Positions 16,936-27,351 of a stretch of 44,488 bases of DNA are shown here, one piece after another. The stretch is taken from positions 1-44,488 of the forward strand of contig NZ_NMWV01000019.1 in assembly GCF_002860405.1 (NCBI RefSeq), written 5' to 3'. The notes under the pieces were generated by a model. It was not told the origin of the DNA, searched no databases, and saw only the letters and a program-made list of their open reading frames with translations. Origin of the DNA: Bifidobacterium imperatoris. Lineage in GTDB: Bacteria; Actinomycetota; Actinomycetes; Actinomycetales; Bifidobacteriaceae. Within the stretch, counting starts at the first letter, position 1, and each line of letters starts with the position of its first letter. The position numbers were made by a program, and so were the translations under genes.

Positions 16936-18102
16936 GTGAAGATTTTGGAGTTCTCGTGTAAGCATTCTGTCGCTTTCACCGCGCCTTCAGCAATACTTCA
17001 GCGCAATCGCCTACGGTCTTACGTTGTGAAGAAGTTTTTCCAAGGTCTTTCCTTTTCCTCGATAGTGGCGGGCACCTTTGCCGCCGTCACCTCGTTCTTA
17101 TTGGCTGCGAAAATTGGCGTCGCCGGATCGGTCATCGGAGCTGCCGCCAGTTACATCGTCTCCACTGTGGCTACGAACATTTACAAGAACATCATCAAAG
17201 CCTCCAGCGAGAAATTCCAGCAAAGCATCGTCAGTTCGGATGACGATACGACCGATGGCAACGCTGGTGCAGGCGTGCAGTCGAACAAAAGCGATTTGTC
17301 TGAATCCGAATCAGCTGCTGCAGCATCTGATGATGCCGAATCCGAAATTACGGCTGAGCATGAAGCTGACGGCGAATCCGATGCCCGCGTGGCCTCCTCG
17401 TCCACTCCGTCCGACCAGGCTCAGTCCGAGCGCAAGCCGCGCGAGATTATCTCCCGTCCTGCTGACGGTCACACATATTCCATCAGCGAGCTTCGCAAGA
17501 AACGTCGCGATCCCAAGCGCATAGCCGTTATCATTACCTTGGTATCCGGTTTGCTGACCGTTGCCGTAACCGCTGGCATTGTCATGTTGATTACGCAAGG
17601 CCACGGCACTGATAGTGTGGTCTCCGATCTGGTCTCCCCAACCACATCCTCCACCAATTCCAACGACTCCGATACTGATTCCGATTCTTCGGTACAGCCG
17701 CAGCATGGTGCGCCCACAACCCCGCAATACGGCGAAAGCAACAGTGATTCCGATACCACTGATTCCGATAGTGATACCTCAACGGATACCAGTGGCAGCA
17801 CCTCCGATTCCACGAGCAATGGCTCCGGCACCACTTCCGGCTCAGGTTCCTCCAGCTCCAACGGTTCTGATTCCAGCAGCTCGAATAGTTCGAACGGCTC
17901 CACCAGTTCGGGCACTACGGATAGTTCCAATTCGTCCGGCAACGCCTCCGATTCCAGTGGGTCGGGTTCGTCTTCTGGTTCATCCTCTGGCTCGTCATCG
18001 AGCTCTGGTTCATCATCCGGTTCCTCCAGCTCCGGTTCATCCGGTAGCACCGGTTCGAATACCGGCAGTGCTGAAGGCACCGGATTCAACACCATCAGCT
18101 AA
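16936..18102 (+). CDS. Membrane protein with long Ser/Asp/Gly-rich external tail
   Basis: No family recognised. The 388-residue product (GTG start) has a short hydrophobic N-terminal pair around residues 38-85, an acidic Ser/Ala/Glu-rich linker (about 90-165), and a basic stretch. One clear membrane helix follows ([20 protein letters not shown], about 195-214). The remaining ~165 residues are nearly all Ser, Asp, Gly, Thr and Asn. The tail resembles the SD-rich stalks of surface proteins, but there is no LPXTG motif or cell-wall-binding repeat, so it would be held by the membrane helix. Neither GTG candidate (16936 or 17026) has a convincing ribosome-binding site, so the start is uncertain. 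A cyclophilin gene follows 44 bases later. Confidence 0.7.
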   Translation: MKILEFSCKHSVAFTAPSAILQRNRLRSYVVKKFFQGLSFSSIVAGTFAAVTSFLLAAKIGVAGSVIGAAASYIVSTVATNIYKNIIKASSEKFQQSIVSSDDDTTDGNAGAGVQSNKSDLSESESAAAASDDAESEITAEHEADGESDARVASSSTPSDQAQSERKPREIISRPADGHTYSISELRKKRRDPKRIAVIITLVSGLLTVAVTAGIVMLITQGHGTDSVVSDLVSPTTSSTNSNDSDTDSDSSVQPQHGAPTTPQYGESNSDSDTTDSDSDTSTDTSGSTSDSTSNGSGTTSGSGSSSSNGSDSSSSNSSNGSTSSGTTDSSNSSGNASDSSGSGSSSGSSSGSSSSSGSSSGSSSSGSSGSTGSNTGSAEGTGFNTIS

Positions 18103-18146
18103 TCCACTACCGCGCAATGACGTGGGGCAATGTAACATGGAGATTT

Positions 18147-18686
18147 ATGACCACTATTATTATGCGCACCAGTGAGGGAGACATCACCCTCAACCTGTTC
18201 GATGACAAGACCCCGAACACTGTGGCCAACTTCCTCGGCCTCGCCACCGGCGAGAAGGAATGGGCTGACCCGTACACCGGTCAGCCGTCCCACGGCAAGT
18301 TCTACAACGGTCTGACCTTCCACCGCATCATCAAGGACTTCATGATTCAGGGCGGCTGCCCGCTGGGCACCGGCACTGGCGGCCCGGGCTACGAGTTCGA
18401 TGATGAGATCGATCCGAGCCTGAAGTTCGACAAGCCGTATCTGCTGGCTATGGCAAACGCCGGTCTGCGCCGCGGTCGTGACGGCCAGATTCACGGCACC
18501 AACGGCTCCCAGTTCTTCATCACCACCGTTCCTACCCCGTGGCTGGATGGCCATCACACCATCTTCGGCGAGGTTGCTGACGAGGCTTCCAAGCAGGTTG
18601 TGGACAAGCTCGAAGCTCTGGCCACCGATCCGATGGATCGTCCGCTTGAGCCGGCTGTAATCCTGTCCGTGGACGTGGCTGAGTGA
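18147..18686 (+). CDS. Cyclophilin-type peptidyl-prolyl cis-trans isomerase
   Basis: Cytosolic cyclophilin of 179 residues that speeds proline isomerisation in folding proteins. The catalytic pattern [13 protein letters not shown] (Arg in F-H-R-I) is at about residues 58-70. [22 protein letters not shown] and [11 protein letters not shown] follow in the expected order. No signal peptide is present. I use the ATG at 18147, with GGAG just upstream. An in-frame ATG at 18117 would add ten residues lacking family similarity. A strong bidirectional terminator follows. Confidence 0.95.
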   Translation: MTTIIMRTSEGDITLNLFDDKTPNTVANFLGLATGEKEWADPYTGQPSHGKFYNGLTFHRIIKDFMIQGGCPLGTGTGGPGYEFDDEIDPSLKFDKPYLLAMANAGLRRGRDGQIHGTNGSQFFITTVPTPWLDGHHTIFGEVADEASKQVVDKLEALATDPMDRPLEPAVILSVDVAE

Positions 18687-18724
18687 CGCTGCGCTACTGA
18701 CCTACACGGCTGAGGACATAATCG

Positions 18725-18763
18725 AAACCCCGTGACTGAATGAAATCAGTCACGGGGTTTTCT
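18725..18763. terminator. Bidirectional terminator between cyclophilin and rel genes
   Basis: Perfect 15-bp arms AAACCCCGTGACTGA (18725-18739) and TCAGTCACGGGGTTT (18746-18760) with a 6-base loop and a TTTTC tail on the plus strand. It lies between convergent genes, so both probably end here. Confidence 0.9.
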
Positions 18764-18792
18764 ATATGGCTCCATATGTACCTTTTATGGCA

Positions 18793-21117
18793 TTATTTCA
18801 TTTTGCGCAGTCGCGGTTCGGCGGATTCCTTGGCACCCGTCAGACGGTATACGTCGAACACGCCGTCGATCTTACGCACCGCGGCAAGCAGCGTATTGAG
18901 ATGCTGCGGATCGGCCATTTCAAAGCTGAACTGGCTGGTGGCCACGCGATCGGAGCCGGTGGCAATCGTGCCGGAAATAATGTTCACACCATGATCGGAG
19001 AGCACGCGCGTCACGTCGGAAAGCAGGTTGCGGCGATCCAAAGCCTCAACCTGAATCTTGACCATGAACAAGCCCTTAGTGCTGGTCCATTCCACCTCAA
19101 CCACACGTTCAGGCTGCTTGTTCTTCAAATCAATCATGTTCTGACAGTCGGTACGATGCACCGAAACGCCCTGATTACGGGTGATGAAGCCGACAATCTG
19201 GTCTCCTGGCACCGGCATGCAGCAGCGGGCCAGTTTAATCCACACATCGCCCACACCCTTGACGGACACACCAGTGGAGCTGGATGAGGTCTTGCGCTCC
19301 ACAGGCTTGAGCGGAAGCACTTCCTGCTCGACTTCCTCATCCACCTCATCAGCTCCCGCATCCTTGACCAGATGCGAGATAACGTTTTGCGTAGAAACCT
19401 GTCCGTCACCGATAGCGGCAAACACAGCGTCGGCGTTCGGGAAGTTCAGGTCCACGGCTACACCGACCAACGCTTCAGGAGTCAACAGCGCATTAATCGG
19501 CAGATTACGTTTGCGCATGGCGCGGGTGAGTTCGTCACGGCCTTCTTCAATGGCCTCGGTGCGGCGTTCCTTGGAGAACCACTGGCGAATCTTATTGCGC
19601 GCCTTAGGGCTCTTGACGAAGCTCAACCAGTCGCGGGAAGGGCCAGCGGTATCTGACTTGGAAGTCAGAATCTCCACCGTATCGCCATTGTCGAGTGTGG
19701 TGTCAAGCGGCACCAGCCGGCCGTTGACGCGTGCGCCCATCGTGCGATGGCCCACCTCGGTGTGCACGGCGTATGCGAAGTCCACTGGCGTTGCCTTGGC
19801 TGGCAAGGAGACAATCTTGCCCTTCGGCGTGAACACATAGACTTCCGCCGAGCCAAGGTCTTCCTTCAAAGAGCCGAGGAATTCGTTGGAGTCAGGGGTT
19901 TCGGAAGTCCAATCGGCAAGCTGCTGAATCCACTTCAGGTTATCGGCTTCGGAAAGCTCCTGCTCGTTTTCGCCACGCTTACGGTCGGATTTATCCGGAG
20001 AACTCAGGGCACGACCGGCCTGACCGTTTTCCTTGTACTTCCAGTGGGCGGCAATACCGAATTCGGCACGACGATGCATGTCCCAGGTGCGGATCTGAAT
20101 CTCAACGGGCTTGCCGCCGGGGCCAACCACCGTGGTATGCAGCGACTGGTACATGTTGAGCTTCGGCATGGCGATGTAATCCTTGAACCGGCCGGGAACC
20201 GGATTCCATCGCGCGTGCACGGCACCAAGCGCCGCATAACAGTCTTGAATGGTATCGACGATGATGCGCACACCCACCAGATCGTAGATGTTGGCGAAAT
20301 CATGGCCTCGCACAATCATCTTCTGATAGATGGAGAAGTAATCCTTCGGGCGACCGGTCACATAGGCTTTGATGTGCTGTTCGGAAAGATCCTCATTGAT
20401 TTCGGCGAGAATCTGCTTCAGATACACGTCTCGTTGACCGGCGCGACGTGCCACCAGCACCACGATCTCGTTGTAGATCTTCGGATAGAGCACCTTGAAG
20501 CTCAGCTCTTCCAGTTCGGTTTTGATGGCGTTCATGCCCAAGCGGTTGGCGAGCGGCGCATACACGTCAAGGGTTTCTCGAGCTTTTTTCTGAGCGGAGG
20601 AGGTTTTCACGTAGCGCCAGGTGCGCGCATTGTGCACGCGATCGGCCAGTTTTACCACCAGAGTGCGCACGTCGCGGCTCATGGCAACGACAAGTTTGCG
20701 AATGGTTTCAGCCTGAGCCGAGTCGCCGACTTCGAGCTGGCTCAACTTGGTCACACCATCGACCAGACCGGCCACCGTGTCACCGAATTCGGCACGGCAC
20801 TGATCCAGCGTGTAATCGGTGTCCTCCACTGTGTCGTGTAGCAATCCTGCTGCCACCACTACAGGGCCCATACCGAGGTCAGCCAAAATCTGAGAGACGG
20901 CCAGCGGATGAATAATGTATGGTTCGCCTGATTTGCGGCGCTGTGCGGAATGCTGAACAACGGCGCGCTGATAGGCACGATCGAGAATGGATAGGTCCTC
21001 ACCGGGATGATGGGCCTTGCATACCTGCTTGATGGGCTCAAGCGGGTTCAACGGATCAGCACTGATCTCGCAGCCCAGTTTGCGGGCAGCATACTGCTCG
21101 CTATCGTTTTCCGACAT
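18793..21117 (-). CDS. rel: Bifunctional (p)ppGpp synthetase/hydrolase, RelA/SpoT family
   Basis: Stringent-response enzyme of 774 residues that makes and degrades (p)ppGpp. The HD hydrolase domain is intact: H70 in YIIHPLAV, H94-D95 in LLHDTVEDT. The synthetase domain has RPKDYFSIYQKM and GVRIIVDTIQD. A TGS domain follows (YVFTPKGKIVSLPAKATPVDFAYAVHTEVG, around 430-490), then a helical region, a Cys/His zinc-finger-like segment (WIKLARCCMPVPGDQIVGFI) and a C-terminal ACT domain. Both activities should therefore be present. The start at 21117 has GGGAGG 8 bases upstream; an in-frame GTG at 21126 overlaps that site. A TACAAT -10-like element lies upstream at about 21144-21149. Confidence 0.96.
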   Translation of the reverse strand: MSENDSEQYAARKLGCEISADPLNPLEPIKQVCKAHHPGEDLSILDRAYQRAVVQHSAQRRKSGEPYIIHPLAVSQILADLGMGPVVVAAGLLHDTVEDTDYTLDQCRAEFGDTVAGLVDGVTKLSQLEVGDSAQAETIRKLVVAMSRDVRTLVVKLADRVHNARTWRYVKTSSAQKKARETLDVYAPLANRLGMNAIKTELEELSFKVLYPKIYNEIVVLVARRAGQRDVYLKQILAEINEDLSEQHIKAYVTGRPKDYFSIYQKMIVRGHDFANIYDLVGVRIIVDTIQDCYAALGAVHARWNPVPGRFKDYIAMPKLNMYQSLHTTVVGPGGKPVEIQIRTWDMHRRAEFGIAAHWKYKENGQAGRALSSPDKSDRKRGENEQELSEADNLKWIQQLADWTSETPDSNEFLGSLKEDLGSAEVYVFTPKGKIVSLPAKATPVDFAYAVHTEVGHRTMGARVNGRLVPLDTTLDNGDTVEILTSKSDTAGPSRDWLSFVKSPKARNKIRQWFSKERRTEAIEEGRDELTRAMRKRNLPINALLTPEALVGVAVDLNFPNADAVFAAIGDGQVSTQNVISHLVKDAGADEVDEEVEQEVLPLKPVERKTSSSSTGVSVKGVGDVWIKLARCCMPVPGDQIVGFITRNQGVSVHRTDCQNMIDLKNKQPERVVEVEWTSTKGLFMVKIQVEALDRRNLLSDVTRVLSDHGVNIISGTIATGSDRVATSQFSFEMADPQHLNTLLAAVRKIDGVFDVYRLTGAKESAEPRLRKMK

Positions 21118-21159
21118 GCCAACCACCTCCCAATGTGACTTATATTGTAGCCACGCATG

Positions 21160-21194
21160 AGGCCGCGCCGTGTCTTGGGCTCACGGCGCGGCCT
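21160..21194. terminator. GC-rich hairpin between dut and rel
   Basis: Perfect 13-bp stem AGGCCGCGCCGTG (21160-21172) and CACGGCGCGGCCT (21182-21194) with a 9-base loop, 9 bases past the dut stop. The T-rich tail is on the plus strand, while the upstream gene is on the minus strand, so as a dut terminator it lacks a good U-run. It may instead insulate the rel promoter. Confidence 0.6.
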
Positions 21195-21203
21195 TTGTCT
21201 TCG

Positions 21204-21686
21204 TCAGCTGTTCGAGGCCACACCCGTCGAGCCAAAGCCACGTTCGGCTCGGTCGGAGCCGGGCAATGTCTCAGCGGGTACGAACTTCGCTTCCACATAC
21301 CGCTGAATCACCAACTGGGCGATACGATCGCCCGGATGGAACACTGCCGTGTGCTCCGGATCGAGGTTAATCAGCGGCACTTTGATTTCACCGCGGTAGC
21401 CTGCATCCACGGTTCCGGGAGCATTGAGCACGGTAACACCCTGCTTGACGGCGAGACCGGAACGAGGATGAACCAATGCCACATATCCGGCAGGCAAGGC
21501 AATGGCCACGCCTGTAGGCACGAGAGCACGCTCAAACGGCTTCAACGTCACATCAACCGTGGTGATGAGATCAGCGCCTGCATCACCGGCATGCGCGTAA
21601 TGCAGGTTGGCTGGATGCTCGGGATCGAGTGACTTGACCAGTACCTCAGTGTTTTCAGGTTCGTTGTAGGCTGCGTCAAACCCCAT
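21204..21686 (-). CDS. dut: dUTP diphosphatase (dUTPase)
   Basis: Trimeric dUTPase of 160 residues converting dUTP to dUMP and pyrophosphate. The five family motifs are visible: AGDAGADLITT (motif 1), HPRSGLAVKQGV (motif 2), NAPGTVDAGYRGEIKVPLIN (motif 3, with catalytic Asp), GDRIAQLVIQRY (motif 4), and the C-terminal R-G-x-x-G-F-G-S-T-G (motif 5). The ATG at 21686 overlaps the upstream DUF4193 stop in a TGATG arrangement, with GAGGAG 12 bases before it, so translation is coupled. dut next to a DUF4193 gene is a typical actinobacterial pairing. Confidence 0.96.
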   Translation of the reverse strand: MGFDAAYNEPENTEVLVKSLDPEHPANLHYAHAGDAGADLITTVDVTLKPFERALVPTGVAIALPAGYVALVHPRSGLAVKQGVTVLNAPGTVDAGYRGEIKVPLINLDPEHTAVFHPGDRIAQLVIQRYVEAKFVPAETLPGSDRAERGFGSTGVASNS

Positions 21687-21979
21687 CAGGCGGCGCACTC
21701 CTCGCATACCGGCTGGCCATCCTCGTCCATGTAAGCGAGCTGGCTGCGGTGCTTAACCAGGAAGCACTGGGAGCAAATGAATTCGTCGCCCTGCATCGGG
21801 ATGACGGTCACCGAAGAGTCTTCGTTGCTCAGGTCAGCGCCCGGCAGCTCATAGTCTTCGGCGATGGCGTTCTCGTCATCATCGATATCGCTCGAGGAAT
21901 TCTGTGCGGACTTTCCCAGAGCCTGCAGCGATTCCTCGTCCTCGTCCTTGTTGCGTGGGGAATCATAATCCTGAGCCAT
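21686..21979 (-). CDS. DUF4193 family zinc-ribbon-like protein
   Basis: Small acidic actinobacterial protein (97 residues) of unknown function. The C-terminal half holds two CxxC pairs, C-S-Q-C and C-E-E-C, separated by VKHRSQLAYMDEDGQPV, which looks like a zinc ribbon. The N-terminal half is highly acidic (Asp/Glu/Ser). Two ATG codons occur in a row; AAAGGA is better placed for the second (21979) than the first (21982). It is co-transcribed with dut through a one-base overlap. The family name rests on the recognisable pattern; the role is not known. Confidence 0.9.
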   Translation of the reverse strand: MAQDYDSPRNKDEDEESLQALGKSAQNSSSDIDDDENAIAEDYELPGADLSNEDSSVTVIPMQGDEFICSQCFLVKHRSQLAYMDEDGQPVCEECAA

Positions 21980-22121
21980 CATGGTCCTTTCGTCTTACAT
22001 CTACTTACCGCGCGTATTACCGCGCTGTACTCGGCCATAGGGTACACGATTTGAAATACATGTAAAGTTCGACACGTGGGGCATACTGGAATATAGCAAT
22101 GTCTTTGCCAAGGAAAGTGGT

Positions 22122-23228
22122 GTGCATATGCCTGAGAATCGGCTTGAAAAGGCCCATTTTGAGCGTGTCAGCGATACCGGGGATTTGGTGTTCTCGGTAG
22201 GTGACCGCTATGTGGCCATCAGCCTTGACGACACGCTCGAACGTGCGATTCTCGAGGCTAAACAGGTTAAAAGCGAGACTCAGAAGTCCGCGCAGCCTCA
22301 CGAACAGGTCACATTGCCTATTTCGCAGATTCAGTCGCTGATTCGCGCCGGCGCCGATCCGTCACGCGTGGCGCAGCGCTACGGCTTGAGTGAAACATTG
22401 GTGCGTCGTTTCTCCGCCGCGGTGGAGACCGAGAAGCAATATGCCATCGAACAGTTCCTCACCGTGCCTGCTCCGAAAGACAGCCGAGTGCGGACCATCA
22501 ATGATCTTGTGGAACGAACTTTGGCTTCCGCTTCAATCGGCATGGAATCCGTGACGTGGAAGTCCACTCGCCGCGGGCTTGAGCCTTGGCGCATCGTGGC
22601 TATTTTCACCTCAGCCGGCCGCGAAATTCACGCTGAGTGGACATGGAACATGCACGACAATTCCGTGGTGTGCCTGAACAATGCAGCGCGCAAGCTGCTC
22701 GGCGAACGCAGTTCCGCCGATGATTCCAAGTCCGCAGCCAAAGTACTTCCGACTCCTGATTTGCCGGGTGATTCGGTGCGTTCTGCTCGTATTGAGCGTG
22801 CGGTCAGCGCTTGGGCGGCTCCTAAGCCCTCGATTTCAGCCGCTGTTCCCCAGGCTGCGGTCACGGATTCCGGTACCTTCGCAGCGTCGAATACTTCCAC
22901 TAGTGGATCTGCTGATTCTTCCGCTTCCGGTTCGATGCCTCCGGTCAAAATTCCGGGTGCCGCTGCTCCGGCTCTCCCGTCTCCATCCGGAGCATTAAGC
23001 ACTGGTTCTGACGCATCCGCTGGGGCAGCTCCATCGGACTCCACGACTTTCGGTAACGGCAATGGAACTGATGCCGGCGCCAATGCAACAAGCAACGGCA
23101 CCGATACGCAGCAGAGCTCTACCGGCAATGATGCGAATGCTTCCGCGTCTCATACCGCGAAACCAGCTAAACGTCGCTCAGGGCGTTCCGCGGTGCCAAG
23201 TTGGGATGAAATTCTCTTTGGAGACTGA
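22122..23228 (+). CDS. sepH: Septation protein SepH (DUF3071)
   Basis: Actinobacterial cell-division factor; in Streptomyces, SepH binds FtsZ and promotes its assembly. The N-terminal DUF3071 domain is clear: an initial strand region ISLDDTLERAI, then a helix-turn-helix-like segment (ISQIQSLIRAGADPSRVAQRYGLSETLVRRFSAAV, around 67-102), and a W-R-I-V-A-I-F...REIHAEWTWN region near 155-185. The C-terminal half (about 210-345) is a disordered Ala/Ser/Pro/Thr-rich linker ending in a basic segment and SWDEILFGD, a conserved-looking tail. GTG at 22122 has AGGA 7 bases upstream; ATG at 22128 is the alternative start. It stands alone, transcribed away from DUF4193. Confidence 0.9.
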   Translation: MHMPENRLEKAHFERVSDTGDLVFSVGDRYVAISLDDTLERAILEAKQVKSETQKSAQPHEQVTLPISQIQSLIRAGADPSRVAQRYGLSETLVRRFSAAVETEKQYAIEQFLTVPAPKDSRVRTINDLVERTLASASIGMESVTWKSTRRGLEPWRIVAIFTSAGREIHAEWTWNMHDNSVVCLNNAARKLLGERSSADDSKSAAKVLPTPDLPGDSVRSARIERAVSAWAAPKPSISAAVPQAAVTDSGTFAASNTSTSGSADSSASGSMPPVKIPGAAAPALPSPSGALSTGSDASAGAAPSDSTTFGNGNGTDAGANATSNGTDTQQSSTGNDANASASHTAKPAKRRSGRSAVPSWDEILFGD

Positions 23229-23245
23229 CGGCTGCCGTCCATTTC

Positions 23246-24526
23246 CTATGCAACATCAATCAGGCAGGGAATATCCATTTCCAGCTGCGTTTGCGAACCA
23301 TGTACGCTCGGCAGATGGGTAGCCTTATCATTTTGCGTGCGTGAATCCACGAATGTGGCAGCGCCTGCGGCCTGCACGATGACATCACCAATCATCGGCT
23401 TGATGCGCTCGTCCATCGGACCGAACAAACCATCATTCAATGCTTGCGTTTGCGTGCGGACCAGAGCCGATTCACCGAGCCGGTCACGCCATCGTGCGGC
23501 GATGTCCTCGGGATCTTCGCCGGCTTCGGCGTAGAGCATCAGCGAACGTGGCTCACCGCCCACGAATTTCACGCCTCGTGTCAACCGCGGGTCCTCGGCT
23601 ATGTCCACGCGCTGGCTCATATCGGTCTGCACCATACCGTGATCGGCCACAATCACAATCAACGTGCCCTTGGGCGCGCTACGATGCAGCAAAGCAAGTT
23701 GAGCGTCGATGTGTTCGAACGCGGCCACCCAATGTTCGGAATCCCAACCGTAGTTGTGCCCGACTTTATCGGCGTCACGAATGTACAAATAGGTCAGTCC
23801 CGGAGTCCGGGCGGCACGAGCGGCGGCAAGCACACGATCTCGCGGCGTTACATTGCCCTGATAATCACTGCCTCGTAAAGCCGCTTCAGTGAGCGGGGAA
23901 CCTGCAAACTTGGGCAGACCGGAACTGGTGACGCGTACATGCTGTGCGGCGAGACGCTCGAACATGGTCGGCTCACGCTGCAAGTCGAGCGGATTAATCA
24001 TCGGCGGTACCGGAATGTGAGGATTTGCAGGTTTCGGCGCCAACGCATCTTTGAATTGAATGAGTTGGATAAGCGTATGGCTTGCCGGTTCCAGCTGCGT
24101 GTATCCAGCCATGCCGGTCAATCCCGGGCAGGTGCCGGTGCCAAACGCGGCCATAGCGGCCACGGTGGTACTGGGCGCGCAAGTGGCGATGGGGCGCTGA
24201 TTGGCGGTGTCGTTCATCAGTGAACGCAGATAAGGCGCATGGCCGAGTCGCATGGCCAGGTTCCAGTAGCCGAGGCCGTCCACAAGCACCACGATAGCGG
24301 AGGTGACGTCCGGAAAACCAAGCGCCCGTTGGCAGGCTTGAGGGTCGGCGTGCACTGGCGTAGCGGCCGGATGGCCGATAGCGCTGGATAAGGCGGGTAA
24401 CACGGCGGAAAGGTGCAGTGCTCCCCCGCGCTCGTCTGCAGCGGACCGGAGGGGATCATTGTCTCCATAGGTCACGGTGGGTATCAGGCGCAGCAGCTCA
24501 TCCATATCCGGCGTTTCGACAGTCAT
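23246..24526 (-). CDS. Alkaline-phosphatase-superfamily phosphodiesterase/nucleotide pyrophosphatase
   Basis: Type I phosphodiesterase/nucleotide pyrophosphatase fold, 426 residues. Metal-binding and catalytic motifs are in order: VVLVDGLGYWN (first Asp, about 80-90), CAPSTTVAAMAAFGTG (nucleophile Thr), RDADKVGHNYGWDSEHW (Asp/His ligands) and VADHGMVQTD (Asp-His ligands). No signal peptide is evident, so it may be cytosolic. Actinobacterial relatives are found near cell-division and topoisomerase genes, as here between sepH and parC. The substrate is unknown. It is convergent with sepH, with only 17 bases between the stops. Confidence 0.88.
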   Translation of the reverse strand: MTVETPDMDELLRLIPTVTYGDNDPLRSAADERGGALHLSAVLPALSSAIGHPAATPVHADPQACQRALGFPDVTSAIVVLVDGLGYWNLAMRLGHAPYLRSLMNDTANQRPIATCAPSTTVAAMAAFGTGTCPGLTGMAGYTQLEPASHTLIQLIQFKDALAPKPANPHIPVPPMINPLDLQREPTMFERLAAQHVRVTSSGLPKFAGSPLTEAALRGSDYQGNVTPRDRVLAAARAARTPGLTYLYIRDADKVGHNYGWDSEHWVAAFEHIDAQLALLHRSAPKGTLIVIVADHGMVQTDMSQRVDIAEDPRLTRGVKFVGGEPRSLMLYAEAGEDPEDIAARWRDRLGESALVRTQTQALNDGLFGPMDERIKPMIGDVIVQAAGAATFVDSRTQNDKATHLPSVHGSQTQLEMDIPCLIDVA

Positions 24527-24614
24527 AAGATTTATCGTAACTCCATCGCTCCCATAGCGGTGCGAGCAATGCGAGGGGCACTGCTAATATAGGGCGAGTT
24601 TGAAAGGGAGTTTC

Positions 24615-27326
24615 ATGGCATCACACCGCAAACCGTCCGTGCAGACTTATGATCCACGCAAGGTCAAGGAGCATATCGTCGAGACGCCGCTGAACGAGGA
24701 AATGAGCAAGTCGTTCCTTGAGTACGCGTATTCGGTGATTTATGCGCGTGCTTTGCCGGATGCGCGCGACGGCATGAAGCCGGTGCAGCGCCGTATCGTC
24801 TACCAGATGGGTCAGATGAATCTGAACCCGGACCGCCCGTATATGAAGTCCGCCCGTGTGGTGGGCGAGGTGATGGGTAAGCTGCACCCGCACGGTGATT
24901 CCGCAATCTATGAGGCTATGGTGCGCTTGGCTCAGCCGTTCGCGATGCGCCTGCCGCTGGTGGATGGCCACGGTAATTTCGGTTCTCTTGACGATGGCCC
25001 GGCAGCATCCCGCTACACCGAAGCCCGTCTTGCCCCGGCCGCGCTCGGCATGAACGCTGATATCGATGAGGATACGGTTGATTTCACGCCGAATTATGAC
25101 AATAAGCTCAAGGAGCCGACCGTACTGCCGGCTGCGATTCCGAACCTGCTGGTCAACGGCGGCTCGGGTATTGCTGTTGGTATGGCCACGAATCTCGCCA
25201 CGCATAATCTGGGCGAGGTGGTGAATGCGGCTAAGTTTCTGATGGCTCATCCGGAGGCCACGCTTGAGCAGCTGATGCGCTATGTGCCGGGCCCGGATTG
25301 GCCGACTGGCGGCACCATTTTGGGCCGTGACGGCATTCGCGAAGCCTACGAGACCGGCCGTGGCACGCTGACCACGCGAGCCACCACGCATGTGGAGCAT
25401 GTGACCGCCCGCAAGCAGGCGATTGTGGTAACCGAACTGCCGTATATGGTGGGCCCGGAAAAGGTAATCGAACGTATTTCCGATGGTGTGAAGAACCGCA
25501 AGCTGGAAGGTATTTCCGGCGCGTTCGATTTGTCCGACCGTCACAACGGCACGCGTCTGGTGATTGAGATCAAGACCGGTTTCGATCCTCATGCCGTGCT
25601 GGTGCAACTGTTCAAGCACACACCGCTGCAAGACAACTTCGCCATGAACAACGTGGCATTGGTGAACGGCCGCCCGCACACGATGGGTTTGAAGGAAATG
25701 CTGCAGGTGTGGATTGACCACCGCCGTGTGGTGATTCGTCGCCGGTCCGAATACCGCAAGAAGAAAGCTCAGGAGCGCCTGCACTTGGTCGAAGGCCTGC
25801 TCTTGGCCATGCTGGACATCGATGAGGTGATTCAGGTGATCCGCACCTCGGATGATGCGGATGCCGCAAAAACCCGTTTGATGGCTGTGTTCGATTTGGA
25901 CGATGTGCAGGCCCAGTACATCCTGGATTTGCGCTTGCGCCGTCTGACCAAGATGAATCGCATCGAGCTGGAAGCCGAACGCGATGATCTGAAGAAAAGT
26001 ATCGAGGAGCTCACCCGCATTCTCGCTTCCGCCGAAGCATTGGATCAGGTGGTGACCGACGAGATGGATCAGGCCGTGGCCAAGTGGGGTTCCCCACGCC
26101 GCACGGTGCTGTTGGACGTGGACCCGGACGGCACGCTGACCCCAGTGGCCGCACATGGCTCCGGCACGTCCGAACTTGCCGAATCCGCTCTGGAAGCGGC
26201 CAAGTCCGCCGCCACAATCTCCTCCGCCGCGGCCGATGTGGCAGCCGCCACCAAGGCAGCGAAGAAGAGCGGTGAAGAGAATGTTCTGGCCGGCGCATTG
26301 AAGATCGAGGATGAGCCGTGCGTGGTGATGATGAGCGCCACTGGTCTGATCGCCCGCACCACACCGAGCGCGCTGGATGTGTACCATGCCCGCTCCGCTT
26401 CCGACAAGCGTCAGCCGAACGATCAGATCACCACGATTTTCCCGACTTCCACTCAGGCTACGTTTGCACTGATCACCTCGGCGGGCCGCCTGGTATTGGC
26501 TCATGTGGTTGATTTGCCGGCACTGCCCGCTTCGGAAACGCTGACGCTCACCGGTGGCGTGCAGGCTGATGAGCTGATTGGCATGACCGAGTCCACCGAC
26601 CCGATCCGTGGTGAGCATGTGGTCACTGCCATCGCTATGGAGCAGCCGAAGAACGGCGATAATGGCGATGGTGATTCCTCGGAGTCCGCCCCGCTTCCCT
26701 CGCTGGCTCTGGGCACGCGCAATGGTGTGGTCAAGCGTTGGAACCGCGAGGCACCCACCACGATGGATTCCTGGCCGGTCATTGATCTGAAGGAAGGCGA
26801 CGAAGTGGTGTTCGCCGCCACCGCCGAGGATGACGATCGTCTGGTGTTCATCTCCTCTGACTCCTCACTGTTGACGTTCGAAGCGAAGAACGTGCGCCCG
26901 CAAGGCCGTACCGCAGGCGGTATGGCCGGTATCAAGCTGGCTGCCGGCGCGCATGTGATGGCGTTCAACGTGGTGCCTGCCGGCAAGGTGGCATGGACGT
27001 ATGAGGAAGGCGAAAACGGCTTGAGTTCGGCCTCCGGCGCGGTGGTGCTTACTGTGGCCGGCGACGAGGACGCTCTGCCTGGTACCGAAAACGGTGCTGC
27101 CAAGGTGACACCGCTCGAAATGTATCCGACCAAGGGCCGTGCCACGGGCGGCGTGCGCTCGCAACGCTTCTTGAAGGGGCAGAACACGCTGATTCTGGCA
27201 TGGGTGGGTCTCTACCCACTCAATGCGGCCACATCATCCGGAACCGCGGTGGAGCTGCCAAAGCCGGATATGCGCCGCGACGGTTCCGGCGTGGATCTCG
27301 CCTCCCCCATCGCCTTCATCGGCTGA
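24615..27326 (+). CDS. parC: DNA topoisomerase IV subunit A (ParC/GyrA family)
   Basis: Type IIA topoisomerase A subunit of 903 residues that cuts and rejoins DNA. The catalytic tyrosine is Y134 in [10 protein letters not shown]. The quinolone-determining loop [15 protein letters not shown] (88-102) has the wild-type Ser96 and Glu100 (GyrA S83/D87 positions). The C-terminal beta-pinwheel lacks the canonical QRRGGKG GyrA box, having only a weak [13 protein letters not shown] variant, which favours topoisomerase IV over gyrase. An Ala/Ser/Lys-rich insertion near residues 525-560 interrupts the pinwheel entry. The ATG at 24615 has AAAGGGAG upstream. The partner parE is not in the window, so parC versus a second gyrA is a family-level inference. 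Confidence 0.92.
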   Translation: MASHRKPSVQTYDPRKVKEHIVETPLNEEMSKSFLEYAYSVIYARALPDARDGMKPVQRRIVYQMGQMNLNPDRPYMKSARVVGEVMGKLHPHGDSAIYEAMVRLAQPFAMRLPLVDGHGNFGSLDDGPAASRYTEARLAPAALGMNADIDEDTVDFTPNYDNKLKEPTVLPAAIPNLLVNGGSGIAVGMATNLATHNLGEVVNAAKFLMAHPEATLEQLMRYVPGPDWPTGGTILGRDGIREAYETGRGTLTTRATTHVEHVTARKQAIVVTELPYMVGPEKVIERISDGVKNRKLEGISGAFDLSDRHNGTRLVIEIKTGFDPHAVLVQLFKHTPLQDNFAMNNVALVNGRPHTMGLKEMLQVWIDHRRVVIRRRSEYRKKKAQERLHLVEGLLLAMLDIDEVIQVIRTSDDADAAKTRLMAVFDLDDVQAQYILDLRLRRLTKMNRIELEAERDDLKKSIEELTRILASAEALDQVVTDEMDQAVAKWGSPRRTVLLDVDPDGTLTPVAAHGSGTSELAESALEAAKSAATISSAAADVAAATKAAKKSGEENVLAGALKIEDEPCVVMMSATGLIARTTPSALDVYHARSASDKRQPNDQITTIFPTSTQATFALITSAGRLVLAHVVDLPALPASETLTLTGGVQADELIGMTESTDPIRGEHVVTAIAMEQPKNGDNGDGDSSESAPLPSLALGTRNGVVKRWNREAPTTMDSWPVIDLKEGDEVVFAATAEDDDRLVFISSDSSLLTFEAKNVRPQGRTAGGMAGIKLAAGAHVMAFNVVPAGKVAWTYEEGENGLSSASGAVVLTVAGDEDALPGTENGAAKVTPLEMYPTKGRATGGVRSQRFLKGQNTLILAWVGLYPLNAATSSGTAVELPKPDMRRDGSGVDLASPIAFIG

Positions 27327-27351
27327 TTGCCAGCAATCCCTCGACACGCGA

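Noticed and set aside
17469..18095. A 208-residue Glu/Pro/Leu-rich open frame opposite the Ser/Asp-rich gene
   Set aside because: It is the complement of Ser/Asp repeats. The low complexity explains its openness.
24621..26618. A 665-residue open frame antisense to parC
   Set aside because: Composition is His/Gln/Arg-rich, as expected from the complement of parC codons, with no domain signal.
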